A stretch of 52,067 nucleotides of DNA from CALARM01 sp964431735. Lineage in GTDB: Bacteria; Vulcanimicrobiota; SpSt-956; JAKJGF01. The position numbers and the translations under genes are program-made. Under the pieces are notes generated by a model. The model did not search any database. It was not told the DNA's origin and worked only from the letters and a program-made list of their open reading frames with translations. Of the stretch, positions 35,013-43,759 are shown in pieces (positions within the stretch are counted from its first letter, which is position 1; the number at the start of each line of letters is the position of its first letter). The DNA is taken from the NCBI GenBank assembly GCA_964431735.1, contig CAYSLJ010000026.1, positions 1 through 52,067 of the forward strand. The letters run 5' to 3'.

Positions 35013-35932
35013 TGAAATATTTTCACTCCCAGGAAACAGATAACACCTTAAGCTGCAGTATCGGTATAATGGCCTATAATGAAGGAGCAAATATCGGCCA
35101 TCTGCTCAGGTCACTTACAAATCAAAAACTTTCCTCTGTCACCATAAAAGAAATCATAGTAATAGCAAGCGGCTGTATTGATAATACGGAAGAAATAGTA
35201 AAAAATTATATTCCCTTTGATAACCGGGTACGGCTGGTAGTCCAGAAGGAACGAAAAGGAAAGGCTTCGGCAGTAAATCTGTTTTTACGTGAAGCTACAG
35301 AAAAAATTCTTGTCCTTGAGAGTGCAGATACACTGCCTGATGAAGATACAATAGAAAAGCTTGTAATGCCTTTTTCAGACAGTAATATAGGCATGACGGG
35401 CGCCCATCCTGTTCCTGTAAATAAAAACAATGATTTTACAGGTTTTTCAGTACATCTCCTGTGGGAACTGCATCATCAGCTATCACTTTATTACCCGAAA
35501 ATGGGTGAATTAATAGCATTCAGAAACATATTCTATAAAATCCCGGAAAGTACTTCCGTCGATGAAGCATCAATAGAACCGCTTGTAAAAGGACAGGGAT
35601 TTCAAATTCTATATGTACCTGAAGCTATTGTAATTAATAAAGGTGCCGAACATATAGCTGATTTTATAAGGGTAAGAAGAAGAATATTTGCAGGCCATCT
35701 GGCAATAAAGAAAAAATTCGGTTACGAAGTCTCTACAATGAAAGTCACCAGAATTTTGAAGATTCTGCTGAAAAGTTACAATAAGTTCGGTCTAAAAAAA
35801 GCACCCTATATACCTCTGGTAGCCCTGTTAGAATGTTATGCAAGAATCCTCGGCATGATAGATTACTATATTTATAAAAGAGAATTTGCAGTATGGGAAA
35901 TAGCTACTACAACTAAAAATCTGTATCAGTAA
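35012..35932 (+). CDS. GT2-family glycosyltransferase
   Basis: A 306-residue single GT-A domain: CSIGIMAYNEGANIGHLLRS, EIIVIASGCIDNTEEIV, ERKGKASAVNLFL and ILVLESADTLPDEDTI, where the usual DxD is SAD. A C-terminal region with RVRRRIFAGHL and hydrophobic helices (about 255-285) may touch the membrane. It resembles polyprenyl-glycan or N-acetylglucosaminyl GT2 enzymes (IcaA/HAS-like order) without the transmembrane channel. Coupled to the methyltransferase. Confidence 0.85.
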   Translation: MKYFHSQETDNTLSCSIGIMAYNEGANIGHLLRSLTNQKLSSVTIKEIIVIASGCIDNTEEIVKNYIPFDNRVRLVVQKERKGKASAVNLFLREATEKILVLESADTLPDEDTIEKLVMPFSDSNIGMTGAHPVPVNKNNDFTGFSVHLLWELHHQLSLYYPKMGELIAFRNIFYKIPESTSVDEASIEPLVKGQGFQILYVPEAIVINKGAEHIADFIRVRRRIFAGHLAIKKKFGYEVSTMKVTRILKILLKSYNKFGLKKAPYIPLVALLECYARILGMIDYYIYKREFAVWEIATTTKNLYQ

Positions 35933-35976
35933 TTTCCAGAAGCTGTAGAGAGCCATCTGTATATATGATATAATAA

Positions 35977-36076
35977 GTGAGTAGTGAGCAGGGGCGTTTA
36001 ATAAAAAGCCCTGAAGATGAATTATGCATCACCCATTACGAACCACCCGTCACGCGTTACGCGTTACGCGTCACGC
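35977..36076. repeat. Composite heptad element with palindromic core
   Basis: GTGAGTA/GTGAGCA units, then a partial copy of the GGGGCGTTTAA palindrome (35992-36012), then CATCACC, CATTACG, CGTCACG, CGTTACG x2 and CGTCACG units. It ends about 20 bases before the next start. Confidence 0.8.
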
Positions 36077-36096
36077 AAACAAAGGAGACTTATAAA

Positions 36097-36477
36097 ATGC
36101 TTATAGAACCCAGAGGCCCTGTAGAGCATTTTTTATGGGGAAAATTTATAATATGCGGGAAAGAACACAGCAGCACCGTAGGTGCCGGTAAAGATATAAG
36201 GCTTATAGGGAAAGAAGTCACAAAATGGGAAGAAAGAAAAGGCCATTGCATTACAGCCTCTATGATAACAGGTATAATAGATAAAAATATTGACGTCTTA
36301 ATAGTAGGAATAGGAGTGGAAGGTAATATAAAATTTCCTGAAGAAGTAAAAAATACCATAATAGAACATGGCATAAAAGAAGTTATAGTTGACAAAACAC
36401 TCAATGCCTGCAAAATATATAATAAATTATTTAATGAAGGTAGAAATGTAGCCCTTCTGGCACATGGAACATGTTAG
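36097..36477 (+). CDS. Mth938-like (DUF498/NDUFAF3-type) domain protein
   Basis: A 126-residue protein fitting the Mth938-like fold: N-terminal beta strands (RGPVEHFLWGKFIICGK), the central DVLIVGIGVEGNIKFPEEV, then TLNACKIYNKLFNEGRNVALLAHGTC. The last motif (YN.L..EGR.VA...H.TC) is characteristic. Human NDUFAF3 is a complex I assembly factor; the bacterial role is unknown. I chose ATG 36097 (AAAGGAG 9 bases upstream); an ORF start at 35977 is an artefact of reading through heptads. Confidence 0.83.
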   Translation: MLIEPRGPVEHFLWGKFIICGKEHSSTVGAGKDIRLIGKEVTKWEERKGHCITASMITGIIDKNIDVLIVGIGVEGNIKFPEEVKNTIIEHGIKEVIVDKTLNACKIYNKLFNEGRNVALLAHGTC

Positions 36478-36507
36478 ATGAATGTAGTATTTTCTTTGTA
36501 AAAAACT

Positions 36508-37290
36508 TTATTCTTTATATCCCGGACGACTTATTAATCCTTTAAGGGTTTTATTATAAGTTAAATCAAGCATATATTCTGCATTGAAATTGGAAAGAGA
36601 ACGAAAGAGTGTACCTTTTATATTTGGCTCATCCTTTGCAAATTCGGAAAGCATCTTTTTTACTTTTTTTCTTCTGAGATTACCTGTATGAGAAAGAGGA
36701 CAGCAGCAGTATGTAAGAGGAAATTTTTTTTCAATAGCATATGTACTTATTTTTTCTTCTTCTACATACATTAACGGTCTTATAACTTTAAATTTCCCTG
36801 ACTCAGATTTAAACACAGGGAGCATTGTCTCTATTTTACCGTTATACATCATAGAAAGTAATACTGACTCAATAAAGTCATCACTGTGATGTCCCAGAGC
36901 TATCTTCTGACAACCATACATATCTGCATATCTGTAAAGAACTGACCTTCTCTGTCTTGAACAATAAAAACATCTGTCTTCAGCTTTTTCCCTGTCATCA
37001 AAAACAGTTTCATAAATATTACTTTTTATTACCTGAAAATCATATCTATTTTCTTCCAACCATTTTACAATTGTATCAATAGAAAATCCGGGGAATCCGG
37101 GATGTACAATAGATACAAAGAGGGAAAATTCAACAGGAGCACGTTTCTGAAGGCGGGACAGGGTATCAAGCATTGTAAAAGAGTCTTTTCCGCCTGAAAG
37201 TGCCACAAGAATTTTGTCCCCTTCTTCTATCATGTTATAATCTCTGATGGCATATCCTATTTTTCTGTATATATTCTTCATGTATGACAT
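36508..37290 (-). CDS. ttcA: TtcA-type tRNA 2-thiocytidine synthetase
   Basis: A 260-residue PP-loop ATPase. The PP-loop SGGKDS is at 32-37. DRCFYCSRQRR gives the CxxC pair (Cys107, Cys110), GHHSDDFIES is the second ATP motif, and TYCCCPLS near 193-200 supplies the third cluster cysteine. TtcA uses a [4Fe-4S] cluster to put sulfur on C32 of tRNA. A few residues differ from the canonical RRGILY (here RRSVLY). No SD is apparent; two possible ATGs (37290, 37281). It is a close relative of the TtcA half of the fusion at 38786. Confidence 0.85.
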   Translation of the reverse strand: MSYMKNIYRKIGYAIRDYNMIEEGDKILVALSGGKDSFTMLDTLSRLQKRAPVEFSLFVSIVHPGFPGFSIDTIVKWLEENRYDFQVIKSNIYETVFDDREKAEDRCFYCSRQRRSVLYRYADMYGCQKIALGHHSDDFIESVLLSMMYNGKIETMLPVFKSESGKFKVIRPLMYVEEEKISTYAIEKKFPLTYCCCPLSHTGNLRRKKVKKMLSEFAKDEPNIKGTLFRSLSNFNAEYMLDLTYNKTLKGLISRPGYKE

Positions 37291-37294
37291 TAAT

Positions 37295-37480
37295 CGTTAC
37301 GCGTGACGGGTGGTTCGTGATGCGTAATGCGTGATGCGTAATGCGTGATGCGTGTTCAGTGTTCTCACCGGTACCGGGCGAACACAGGTTCGCCCCTATA
37401 ACTCACCTCTCACTCTTCACCTCTCACTCTTCACCTCTCACTATTCACTTCTCACTATTCACTTCTCACTATTCACTTTT
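37295..37480. repeat. Long composite heptad element with GGGCGAAC palindrome
   Basis: GTTACGC, GTGACGG, GTGATGC and GTAATGC alternate to about 37352. Palindrome GGGCGAAC/GTTCGCCC lies at 37376-37395. TCACCTC, TCACTCT, TCACTAT and TCACTTC units run to 37480, overlapping the next gene's end. Confidence 0.88.
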
Positions 37481-38557
37481 ATTAAAAACTATAGTAAAAG
37501 TACTGCCCTGATTTTCTGCTGATTCTATCTGAAAAACTGCTTTATGGGCATCCAGAATTTTCCGGCAGATTCTTACGCCAAGACCTGTCCCCATTTCTTC
37601 TTCTGTACCTGAAGTGGAATAAACCTTTCCGTCTCCGAGCAGTTCCATTATCTTGATTTCTGACATTCCTACACCTGTGTCTTTTATGGACACTACAAAT
37701 TTTCCTTCTTCTTCTTTTGCAGAAACCTCAATAGTTCCTCCTCTGGGAGTAAATTTAATAGAATTACTTACCAAATTTGTAATAACCTGGGAAATTTTAT
37801 TTACATCAAAAGAAAGAAGAAAATTTTCCGGCACATTATTTATCAAAGATATATTTTTTCCATCTGCCGTAAACTTATGAAGTTTTACGATTTCATCTAT
37901 TAATTCCTTCAGACTACACTCCTCAATATTCAGAGTAAACGTATCGGATTCCTGAAGGGCAAGTGTAAGAATATCCTTTACATATTGAAGCTGTTTTTGG
38001 GCCGCTTTGTTAATTATGTCAATCAATTCTTTCTGAATATCATTCAGTGGATTGGAAAAATCTCTGTTCAGAAGTAAACCGGAACTGTTTAAAATACTTG
38101 TAAAAGGTGAAAGGAGATCATGAGAAACTATATGTAAAAAATCGTTTTTTAATTTATTCAATCTCTTTAACTCGTCTTCCCTGTGCTTTATCCTGAGAGC
38201 AGTTCGCACTCTTGCTTTAAGCTCTGTTTCAGAAACAGGTTTTTTAATATAATCTACTGCTCCGAGGTCCAGTCCTTTTTCCACATCTTCATCCTGAATC
38301 TTTGCGGATACAAGGATTATGGGGATATCTCTGGTTTTATTATTATCTGAAAGTATTTTACAGACTTCGAGGCCATCCATTACCGGCATCATTATATCGA
38401 GCAAAATAAGATCAGGCAGTTCTTCTCCGGTCATTTTAACAGCATCTTTACCGTTATCGACTTTTATCAGTTCATACCTATCTTCAAGAATTAATTCCAG
38501 TAAAAATACATTTGCCGGTTCATCATCAACTATTAAAATCTTATCTTTACCGTCCAT
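37469..38557 (-). CDS. Receiver-histidine kinase (response-regulator-fused sensor kinase)
   Basis: The product is 362 residues. The N-terminal receiver (2-120) has LIVDDEPAN, Asp54 in ILLDIMMPVMDG and IKKPVSE. HisKA follows with His146 in IVSHDLLSP. The HATPase is complete: N-box NLVSNSIKFTP, DTGVGM and an intact GTGLGVRI. The domain order REC-HisKA-HATPase means the kinase is itself controlled by phosphorylation, as in phosphorelay intermediates. No membrane segment is present. SD GAGAGG precedes the ATG. It lies between the stand-alone TtcA and the TtcA-kinase fusion, all on one strand, so a common pathway is plausible. Confidence 0.9.
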   Translation of the reverse strand: MDGKDKILIVDDEPANVFLLELILEDRYELIKVDNGKDAVKMTGEELPDLILLDIMMPVMDGLEVCKILSDNNKTRDIPIILVSAKIQDEDVEKGLDLGAVDYIKKPVSETELKARVRTALRIKHREDELKRLNKLKNDFLHIVSHDLLSPFTSILNSSGLLLNRDFSNPLNDIQKELIDIINKAAQKQLQYVKDILTLALQESDTFTLNIEECSLKELIDEIVKLHKFTADGKNISLINNVPENFLLSFDVNKISQVITNLVSNSIKFTPRGGTIEVSAKEEEGKFVVSIKDTGVGMSEIKIMELLGDGKVYSTSGTEEEMGTGLGVRICRKILDAHKAVFQIESAENQGSTFTIVFNKSE

Positions 38558-38629
38558 TCATTTACCTCTCTCATTATTTAAATTTATCATACTGATAATC
38601 CCCTGAAGCCGACCGGGATTTATATGAAC

Positions 38630-38785
38630 ATCGTAACACGTAACGGGTAACGCGTGACGGGAGGAACAGCTTCTCATACTTCGTTATGACCGAAAGAGTC
38701 ATGGCCGTTTTCGGGATTAAAAGATTACGGGGAACAGGAATTGGACCAACCATCCCGGTAATCCCATAAATCCTGTAAATCCCGG
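38630..38785. repeat. Repeat-rich gap: heptads and AATCCCG-type repeats
   Basis: GTAACAC/GTAACGG/GTAACGC/GTGACGG heptads end in GGAGGAACAG, as in family B centres (38633-38668). Further right, CATCCCGGTAATCCCATAAA and a related TCCTGTAAATCCCGGTC stretch (38747-38783) form another short irregular repeat. No gene is seen. Confidence 0.6.
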
Positions 38786-40612
38786 TCAAATTTTAAAGTA
38801 AGGAATAATAAAAGAAAAAGTAGAACCCCTTCCCTGTTCACTTTCTACCTGTATATTGCCCTGTAGCAGTATGGCAAGTTTTTTACTGATTGCAAGCCCT
38901 CTTTTTATCCTCTTATAACCTGTTAACTGCCCTTTATCAAAATCTCTAAAATCATCGTATATAAAGTCTAAATTCTCTGAAGATATACCTGTCCCTGTAT
39001 CATGAACAGAAAAAATGACAGTTTCATCCTTCATAGATATTTTTAGTTCAATCTCACCTGAAGAAGTAAATTTTACAGCATTTGCCAGAAAATTTACAAT
39101 TATCTGAATAATTTTTTTTCTGTCTGAAAAGATCGAAACAGGTAATCCCTTATCTCTTGTTATAATGAAACGTATATCATCTTTCTTAATATTTCTTATA
39201 AAACCTTCTATATCGGCAATCATATCTTCAAGGGAAAATATTTCCAGAATTAATTCTGTTTTCCCTGCCTCCAGTGTGGCCAGTTCAAGTATATGATCAA
39301 TACAGGCAAGAAGCCTTGTCCCGCTTTCATTTATCATAGACAGACCTTTAATCTGTTTTTCATTTAAATTATCAGCATATCTTGTCATTAATATCTTCGA
39401 AATGCCAAGGATAGAATTCATAGGTGTTCTGAGTTCATGAGATATACCCGACAGTACCTGGCTTTTAACACGATTCACAACCTCTGCCTGTTCTTTTGCC
39501 TCTCTTAATTCTTCCTCCATTTTTTTCCTGTCTGTAATATCTTCTTTAATAGCCAGGAAATGTGTTATATGACCACTGGCATCCCTGAGTGGCGAAATAG
39601 ATGCAAACTCCCAGTAAAATTCTCCATTTTTCTTTTTGTTATGAAATTCACCTCTCCATTCATGTCCTGCCCTTATAGTTTCCCATAAAATCTTATAGAC
39701 ATCGGGATGAGTTTCACCTGATTTTAATATATTCGAATTTTTTCCTTTCACTTCTTCCGGTGTATAACCTGTAATTTCAGTAAATTTCCTGTTTACATAT
39801 TCAATATGTCCTGACGTATCGGTAATAACAATAGAACTGGGACTCTGTTCCACTACAGATGACATGGCTTTTTCTTCAATAGAATTATCAAGTAAATACC
39901 GGCCTTCCACACGGGAAAGTGACTTAATGAGACTGCTTTTTATTTCAGGTATTTCTTTTTCCAGTTCTGAAAGGAGTTTTTTTATCATAAATCTTCTGGA
40001 ATTATTACTATCACAGCCAGGGCATTTACAGAATATGACAGGAAATTCTTTTTCCCGGGCATATTCGGCAGTATATTTTTCTTCTACATAAACGAAAGGT
40101 CTTATAACAATATTTCTTCCGTCATCAGAATATAATTTTGCCGGCATAGCTTTTATTTTTCCTATAAAAAACTGGTTGAGTAAAAGGGTTTCAATAAAAT
40201 CATCCATATGATGTGCAAGAGCTATTTTATTACACTTAAATTTAACGGCCAGATCGTAAAGAATACCTCTTCTGAGACGGGAACAAAAAGAACAGTAACT
40301 GTTTCTTTTCATTTTTGCTTTTATAATATCCAGGATACAGGTTTTTTCTATATGATACTCATATCCCCTTTCTTTTAAAGCTTTTTCGAGGATATCGGAT
40401 CTATAATCTTCATACCCCGGATCTATATTGACTGCCATCAATTCATATTTAAAAGGTACCTTATGGTTCAGTATATCAAGCAGATGAAGAAGAGACCAGC
40501 TATCTTTTCCTCCTGACAGGCCAACCATAATCCTGTCGCCATTTTCAATCAAATTAAATTTTTTATTTGCTTCTCCTATTTTATAAAGAATTTTTTTCTC
40601 AAGTTTATCCAT
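38786..40612 (-). CDS. TtcA-PAS-histidine kinase fusion protein
   Basis: A 608-residue protein in one uninterrupted frame. Residues 1-240 are a full-length TtcA-type PP-loop domain: SGGKDS 33-38, CSFCSRLRRGILYD (Cys107, Cys110), AHHMDDFIET and CKCPGC (Cys195, 197, 200). Residues about 248-365 are PAS (ITDTSGHIEYVNRKF) with a PAC tail. HisKA has His392 in GISHELRTPMNS. The HATPase has an N-box (NFLANAVKF) and DTGTGI, but the G2 loop that normally reads GTGLGLAI is KRIKRGLAI, so ATP-lid glycines are lost. Combining tRNA thiolation with a sensor kinase is unusual; cluster or tRNA status could be the signal. No SD is seen. Confidence 0.87.
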   Translation of the reverse strand: MDKLEKKILYKIGEANKKFNLIENGDRIMVGLSGGKDSWSLLHLLDILNHKVPFKYELMAVNIDPGYEDYRSDILEKALKERGYEYHIEKTCILDIIKAKMKRNSYCSFCSRLRRGILYDLAVKFKCNKIALAHHMDDFIETLLLNQFFIGKIKAMPAKLYSDDGRNIVIRPFVYVEEKYTAEYAREKEFPVIFCKCPGCDSNNSRRFMIKKLLSELEKEIPEIKSSLIKSLSRVEGRYLLDNSIEEKAMSSVVEQSPSSIVITDTSGHIEYVNRKFTEITGYTPEEVKGKNSNILKSGETHPDVYKILWETIRAGHEWRGEFHNKKKNGEFYWEFASISPLRDASGHITHFLAIKEDITDRKKMEEELREAKEQAEVVNRVKSQVLSGISHELRTPMNSILGISKILMTRYADNLNEKQIKGLSMINESGTRLLACIDHILELATLEAGKTELILEIFSLEDMIADIEGFIRNIKKDDIRFIITRDKGLPVSIFSDRKKIIQIIVNFLANAVKFTSSGEIELKISMKDETVIFSVHDTGTGISSENLDFIYDDFRDFDKGQLTGYKRIKRGLAISKKLAILLQGNIQVESEQGRGSTFSFIIPYFKI

Positions 40613-40880
40613 AAATGAATTATATCATAATTTACACTTCCATGACGAGTATTATTTATGCCGGTATATTTTACAGAAAAATTATTACAATTTTCTTTTA
40701 AAAATTATTCTATTTAATATTAAAATATGCTAAAATTATAAGATGAAAATTTTAACAGTGTTATAAATTTTGTGTAAAAGTAATATTATACAGATTATAT
40801 GATACTTTTTAAATTACTTAACAGCCATAAGGGGGGTGTAATACCCGGATAAAATATACCAGTATAACGGGTATAATTAG
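40613..40880. promoter_or_regulatory. Divergent promoter region and possible structured start
   Basis: An AT-rich 268-bp region between the fusion kinase (minus) and the PP2C gene (plus). Just before the TTG start, an SD-like AAGGGGGG (40829-40836) is followed by an inverted repeat ATACCCG (40841-40847)/CGGGTAT (40868-40874). The loop holds a smaller dyad, TATACCAGTATA. If folded, the stem would bring the SD within about 10 bases of the TTG at 40881. It could equally be an operator. Confidence 0.4.
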
Positions 40881-41753
40881 TTGAATTCTCCTAATAACAT
40901 AATCGAACAAGAACAGAAAAATGATTTTCCTGAAGATAACAGTGAAAGTACTGTTATAGAAAAAAAAGCTCATATCCGCATAAGAGGTTCTATGAGAACC
41001 GATGTCGGGAAGGTACGTGATTTAAATCAGGATAGTATGCTTACAATGCAGCTTACTATGAATGAATGTTCCGAATTTATCCAACCCCGTTTGTTTATAG
41101 TAGCAGATGGCATGGGAGGTATGTCTGACGGCGAAATAGCAAGTTCTATGGCCATAAGATATGTGGCCGAAAAAGCTTCAGAAAGTCTTCTTGACAGGTC
41201 ATGCAATTTTCCTATTGATGCAAAAATTCTATCGGGAGCACTTGAATATGCCAATGAAAAGGTTTATAACTATGCCCATGAAGATCCTTCAAGGGAAGGT
41301 ATGGGGTCAACCATAACAGCAGCTCTCCTTATAGGGAACAGATTACTTGTAGGGCATGTGGGAGATACAAGAGCCTATATTATTAACACAGAAGAGATAA
41401 GGCAGATAACGGAAGACCATTCCCTTGTAACACGTCTGCTAAAAATGGGACAGCTTACGCCGGAACAGGCACAGAATTATCCTCATAAAAACCTTATATA
41501 CAGAAGTCTTGGTCCTAACCATCCTGTAGAAATCGCTACCTATGAAGAACTTCTTAAACCGGGTGATATTGTTTTAATCTGCTGTGATGGTCTGTGGGAC
41601 TATTTTCCTAATGAAGAACTTCAGTCCATAGTAACATCTTCCAATGATTTTGACAAAATTACAGCACAGCTGGTAGACCTGGCAAACGAAAGAGGCGGGA
41701 AAGATAATATAACAGTAATTATCTTTCAGCTTGTATGTATTAATAAAGAGTGA
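40881..41753 (+). CDS. PP2C-family Ser/Thr protein phosphatase
   Basis: A 290-residue PP2C. It has RTDVGKVRDLNQDS, FIVADGMGGMSDGE, GMGSTITAALL, GHVGDTRAY, CCDGLWDYF and GGKDNITVI, so all metal-binding Asp residues are present. It removes phosphate from Ser/Thr residues and would be a natural counterpart to the kinase at 25972. Start: TTG 40881, which keeps the strand before RTDVG; an internal ATG at 40992 has a good AAGAGG but would cut into the domain's first strand. Residues 1-30 are polar and poorly conserved. The TGA stop belongs to a GTGAAAA array. Confidence 0.88.
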   Translation: MNSPNNIIEQEQKNDFPEDNSESTVIEKKAHIRIRGSMRTDVGKVRDLNQDSMLTMQLTMNECSEFIQPRLFIVADGMGGMSDGEIASSMAIRYVAEKASESLLDRSCNFPIDAKILSGALEYANEKVYNYAHEDPSREGMGSTITAALLIGNRLLVGHVGDTRAYIINTEEIRQITEDHSLVTRLLKMGQLTPEQAQNYPHKNLIYRSLGPNHPVEIATYEELLKPGDIVLICCDGLWDYFPNEELQSIVTSSNDFDKITAQLVDLANERGGKDNITVIIFQLVCINKE

Positions 41754-41838
41754 AAAGTGAGTGGTGAATAGTGAATGGTAAACAGGCGAACACAGTTCGC
41801 CCTGTACCGGTGAAAACACGAATCACGCATTACATATT
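41748..41838. repeat. Composite heptad element with GGCGAAC palindrome
   Basis: GTGAAAA, GTGAGTG, GTGAATA and GTGAATG, then CAGGCGAAC/GTTCGCCCTG (41783-41804), then TCACGCA/TTACATA/TTACG. It lies between convergent genes. Confidence 0.8.
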
Positions 41839-42652
41839 ACGATAACAGTGAACATTGAGTTGATAGTCTTTCGACTCGATGTTCACTGTTATTTTCTGTA
41901 ACTACTCTGAATAAATGCTCAAAATTATCTTTACCCGAAAGAAGAGCTTCTTTTTTTGCCTTATCACAGGAACATAGTTCATACCAGTCAATGTCAGTTT
42001 TATCCATAAAAGCCATTTTGCCTCCTGCTGTTCTGCAGATAGCCCATCCTGCTGCAATATCCCATATATGACCTCTCATTATGGCTCCTATGGCCGACCC
42101 TCCTGCTACATAGCACATATGGGCAGCTATACTGCCCATAGACCTGGTTTTACCGGGAAATTTTCTCAGATCAAAAACACGATGGGCATAAGAAGGAACA
42201 GCAAGGAAGGAATTTTCATCAATAACGGCGTGAGAGATATTCAATTTCTGTTCCTGTAAATACGTATGTTCTCCGTCAGAATAATAAAGCTCATCTGTAA
42301 CAGGCATATAAAAAGCTCCGTAAACAGGCATATAATTTACGAGAACCCCTATGGAAATGCCCCATACAGGAAGGCAGCAGGAAAAAGATGCAGTTCCGTC
42401 AAGAGGATCTACTGCCCATATAATCTGTTCTGTTTTCGCAACAGCTTTCTCTGACATTTCTTCACTTAAAATAATATGATAAGGATATTTTTCGCGGATT
42501 TTATCTGTTATAAATTTATCCAGGAATAAATCAGCCTCTGTTACAGGAGTCTTATCAGGTTTTTCACAGGGCTTTACCATGCCGTAATAAGTCAGGGCTA
42601 TTTTGCCGGACTCTATAGTTAAATCTTTCAGGAAATTTATATCTATTAACAT
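41837..42652 (-). CDS. Inositol-monophosphatase-family phosphatase
   Basis: The 271-residue protein shows the family's metal site: SEEMSEK (Glu64, Glu65), IWAVDPLDGTASF (Asp82, Asp85) and HIWDIAAGWAI. Substrates in the family include inositol-1-phosphate, PAP and fructose-1,6-bisphosphate; which applies here is not clear. No SD is visible. The final residues (after about 252) are encoded within a strong hairpin and are unlikely to be conserved. It is convergent with the PP2C gene. Confidence 0.87.
   Translation of the reverse strand: MLIDINFLKDLTIESGKIALTYYGMVKPCEKPDKTPVTEADLFLDKFITDKIREKYPYHIILSEEMSEKAVAKTEQIIWAVDPLDGTASFSCCLPVWGISIGVLVNYMPVYGAFYMPVTDELYYSDGEHTYLQEQKLNISHAVIDENSFLAVPSYAHRVFDLRKFPGKTRSMGSIAAHMCYVAGGSAIGAIMRGHIWDIAAGWAICRTAGGKMAFMDKTDIDWYELCSCDKAKKEALLSGKDNFEHLFRVVTENNSEHRVERLSTQCSLLS
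41844..41890. terminator. Long hairpin between convergent genes
   Basis: AACAGTGAACATTGAGT and ACTCGATGTTCACTGTT pair over about 17 bases with one mismatch, around a loop of about 12 bases. It overlaps the C-terminal codons of the phosphatase gene. TTATTTT follows on the plus strand, so it may terminate the rightward PP2C transcript. Confidence 0.6.
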
Positions 42653-42663
42653 AATTTTATATC

Positions 42664-42797
42664 GTAATGCGTGATGCGTGATGCGTAAATTTCACCCTTC
42701 ACTTTTCACGACTCCCAGCTCACTTTTTACTTTTCGCTACTCACTACTCACTTTTCACTTTTCACGACTCCCAGCTCACTTTTCACTTTTCACTATC
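42664..42797. repeat. Composite heptad element with long TCAC arm
   Basis: GTAATGC, GTGATGC and GTGATGC, then TCACCCT, TCACTTT, TCACGAC and a repeated 14-base CTCCCAGCTCACTT block, TCACTAC and TCACTTT. It fills the gap between the phosphatase and PstS-like genes. Confidence 0.8.
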
Positions 42798-43690
42798 TAA
42801 ATATACTCAAACAATGTTTCTCTCTGTTCACCTCTATTGGGAACAGGAACAAAACCGTTTTTCTTTGCTATATCAGCACCTTCGTCACTGTATATAAAAT
42901 CTATAAAATCTCTGAGAGGCTTTTTAGCATATTTACTTATATACATATAATAAGGGCGAAGAACAGGATATTTGCCTGTCTGAGCATTTTCCACGGAAGG
43001 CGTAAGATATTCGCTGTCCTTTTCTTTCGACACTGCAAGAGCTTTTGTACTCTTATCCTGGTAGTTCATAAAAAAATATCCTATGGCATTTTTATTCTGC
43101 CCTATTTCTTTGACTATATCTTCAGGTGTTTTAAGAATTTTGATATTGGCAGGAAGTTTATTCATATCAACATTTTTGCTTATATCTATAAATTTTTCGA
43201 GAAAATAATCATATTCTCCAGCAGTAATTTCCCTGTATAGAACAGCAATCTCCCCTTCTTCTCCTCCGACATCCTTCCAGTTTGTAATTTTACCTGAAAA
43301 TATATCTTTAATCTGGTCTTTATCCAGTTTTTCAACTTTATTACCGGGATTTACAGAGATACAGTAAATATTAAATCCCACATAAAATTCTCCTACATCA
43401 ATATTTTTTTCTTTCGCTTTTAAAATCTCTTCAGTGCTTATTTTTCTTGAAGACTCTGCAATATCCACCTTACCTTCAAGAAAATCTTCTATACCTTTTT
43501 TGCTTCCTGTTGACAGAATTTCAATCTTTGTACCGGTATTTTTCTTCATATAAGCTTCTGCCCAGGCCTTACTGAGATCACTTATACTGATAGAACCGCC
43601 TATGAGTATATCCCCTTCTGCACCGCCCCCTGTCTGACATCCGGAAAAAAGTAAAGAGAAAATCATAAGTAATACATATAACATACGCAT
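42797..43690 (-). CDS. PstS-like phosphate-binding lipoprotein
   Basis: The product is 297 residues. A lipoprotein signal ends in LLFSGC (Cys18). The periplasmic-binding fold shows ILIGGSISISDLSKAWAEAY, TGSKKGIEDFLEGKVDIAESSR (phosphate-site STGS-like TGS), ISGKITNW-type FSGKITNWKDVGG and a GYFF region. PstS homologues deliver phosphate to PstCAB, but no permease or ATPase genes are adjacent, so it may be a lone phosphate sensor or scavenger. ATG 43690 fits the signal peptide and lies 11 bases after GAGG; a longer ORF start at 43747 gives an implausible N terminus. Confidence 0.85.
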   Translation of the reverse strand: MRMLYVLLMIFSLLFSGCQTGGGAEGDILIGGSISISDLSKAWAEAYMKKNTGTKIEILSTGSKKGIEDFLEGKVDIAESSRKISTEEILKAKEKNIDVGEFYVGFNIYCISVNPGNKVEKLDKDQIKDIFSGKITNWKDVGGEEGEIAVLYREITAGEYDYFLEKFIDISKNVDMNKLPANIKILKTPEDIVKEIGQNKNAIGYFFMNYQDKSTKALAVSKEKDSEYLTPSVENAQTGKYPVLRPYYMYISKYAKKPLRDFIDFIYSDEGADIAKKNGFVPVPNRGEQRETLFEYI

Positions 43691-43759
43691 AAGAATAAAT
43701 ACCTCTTTCATAAATAAATTTGTATAAAAACAGTGTATAAATAACATTCATATAACTAT

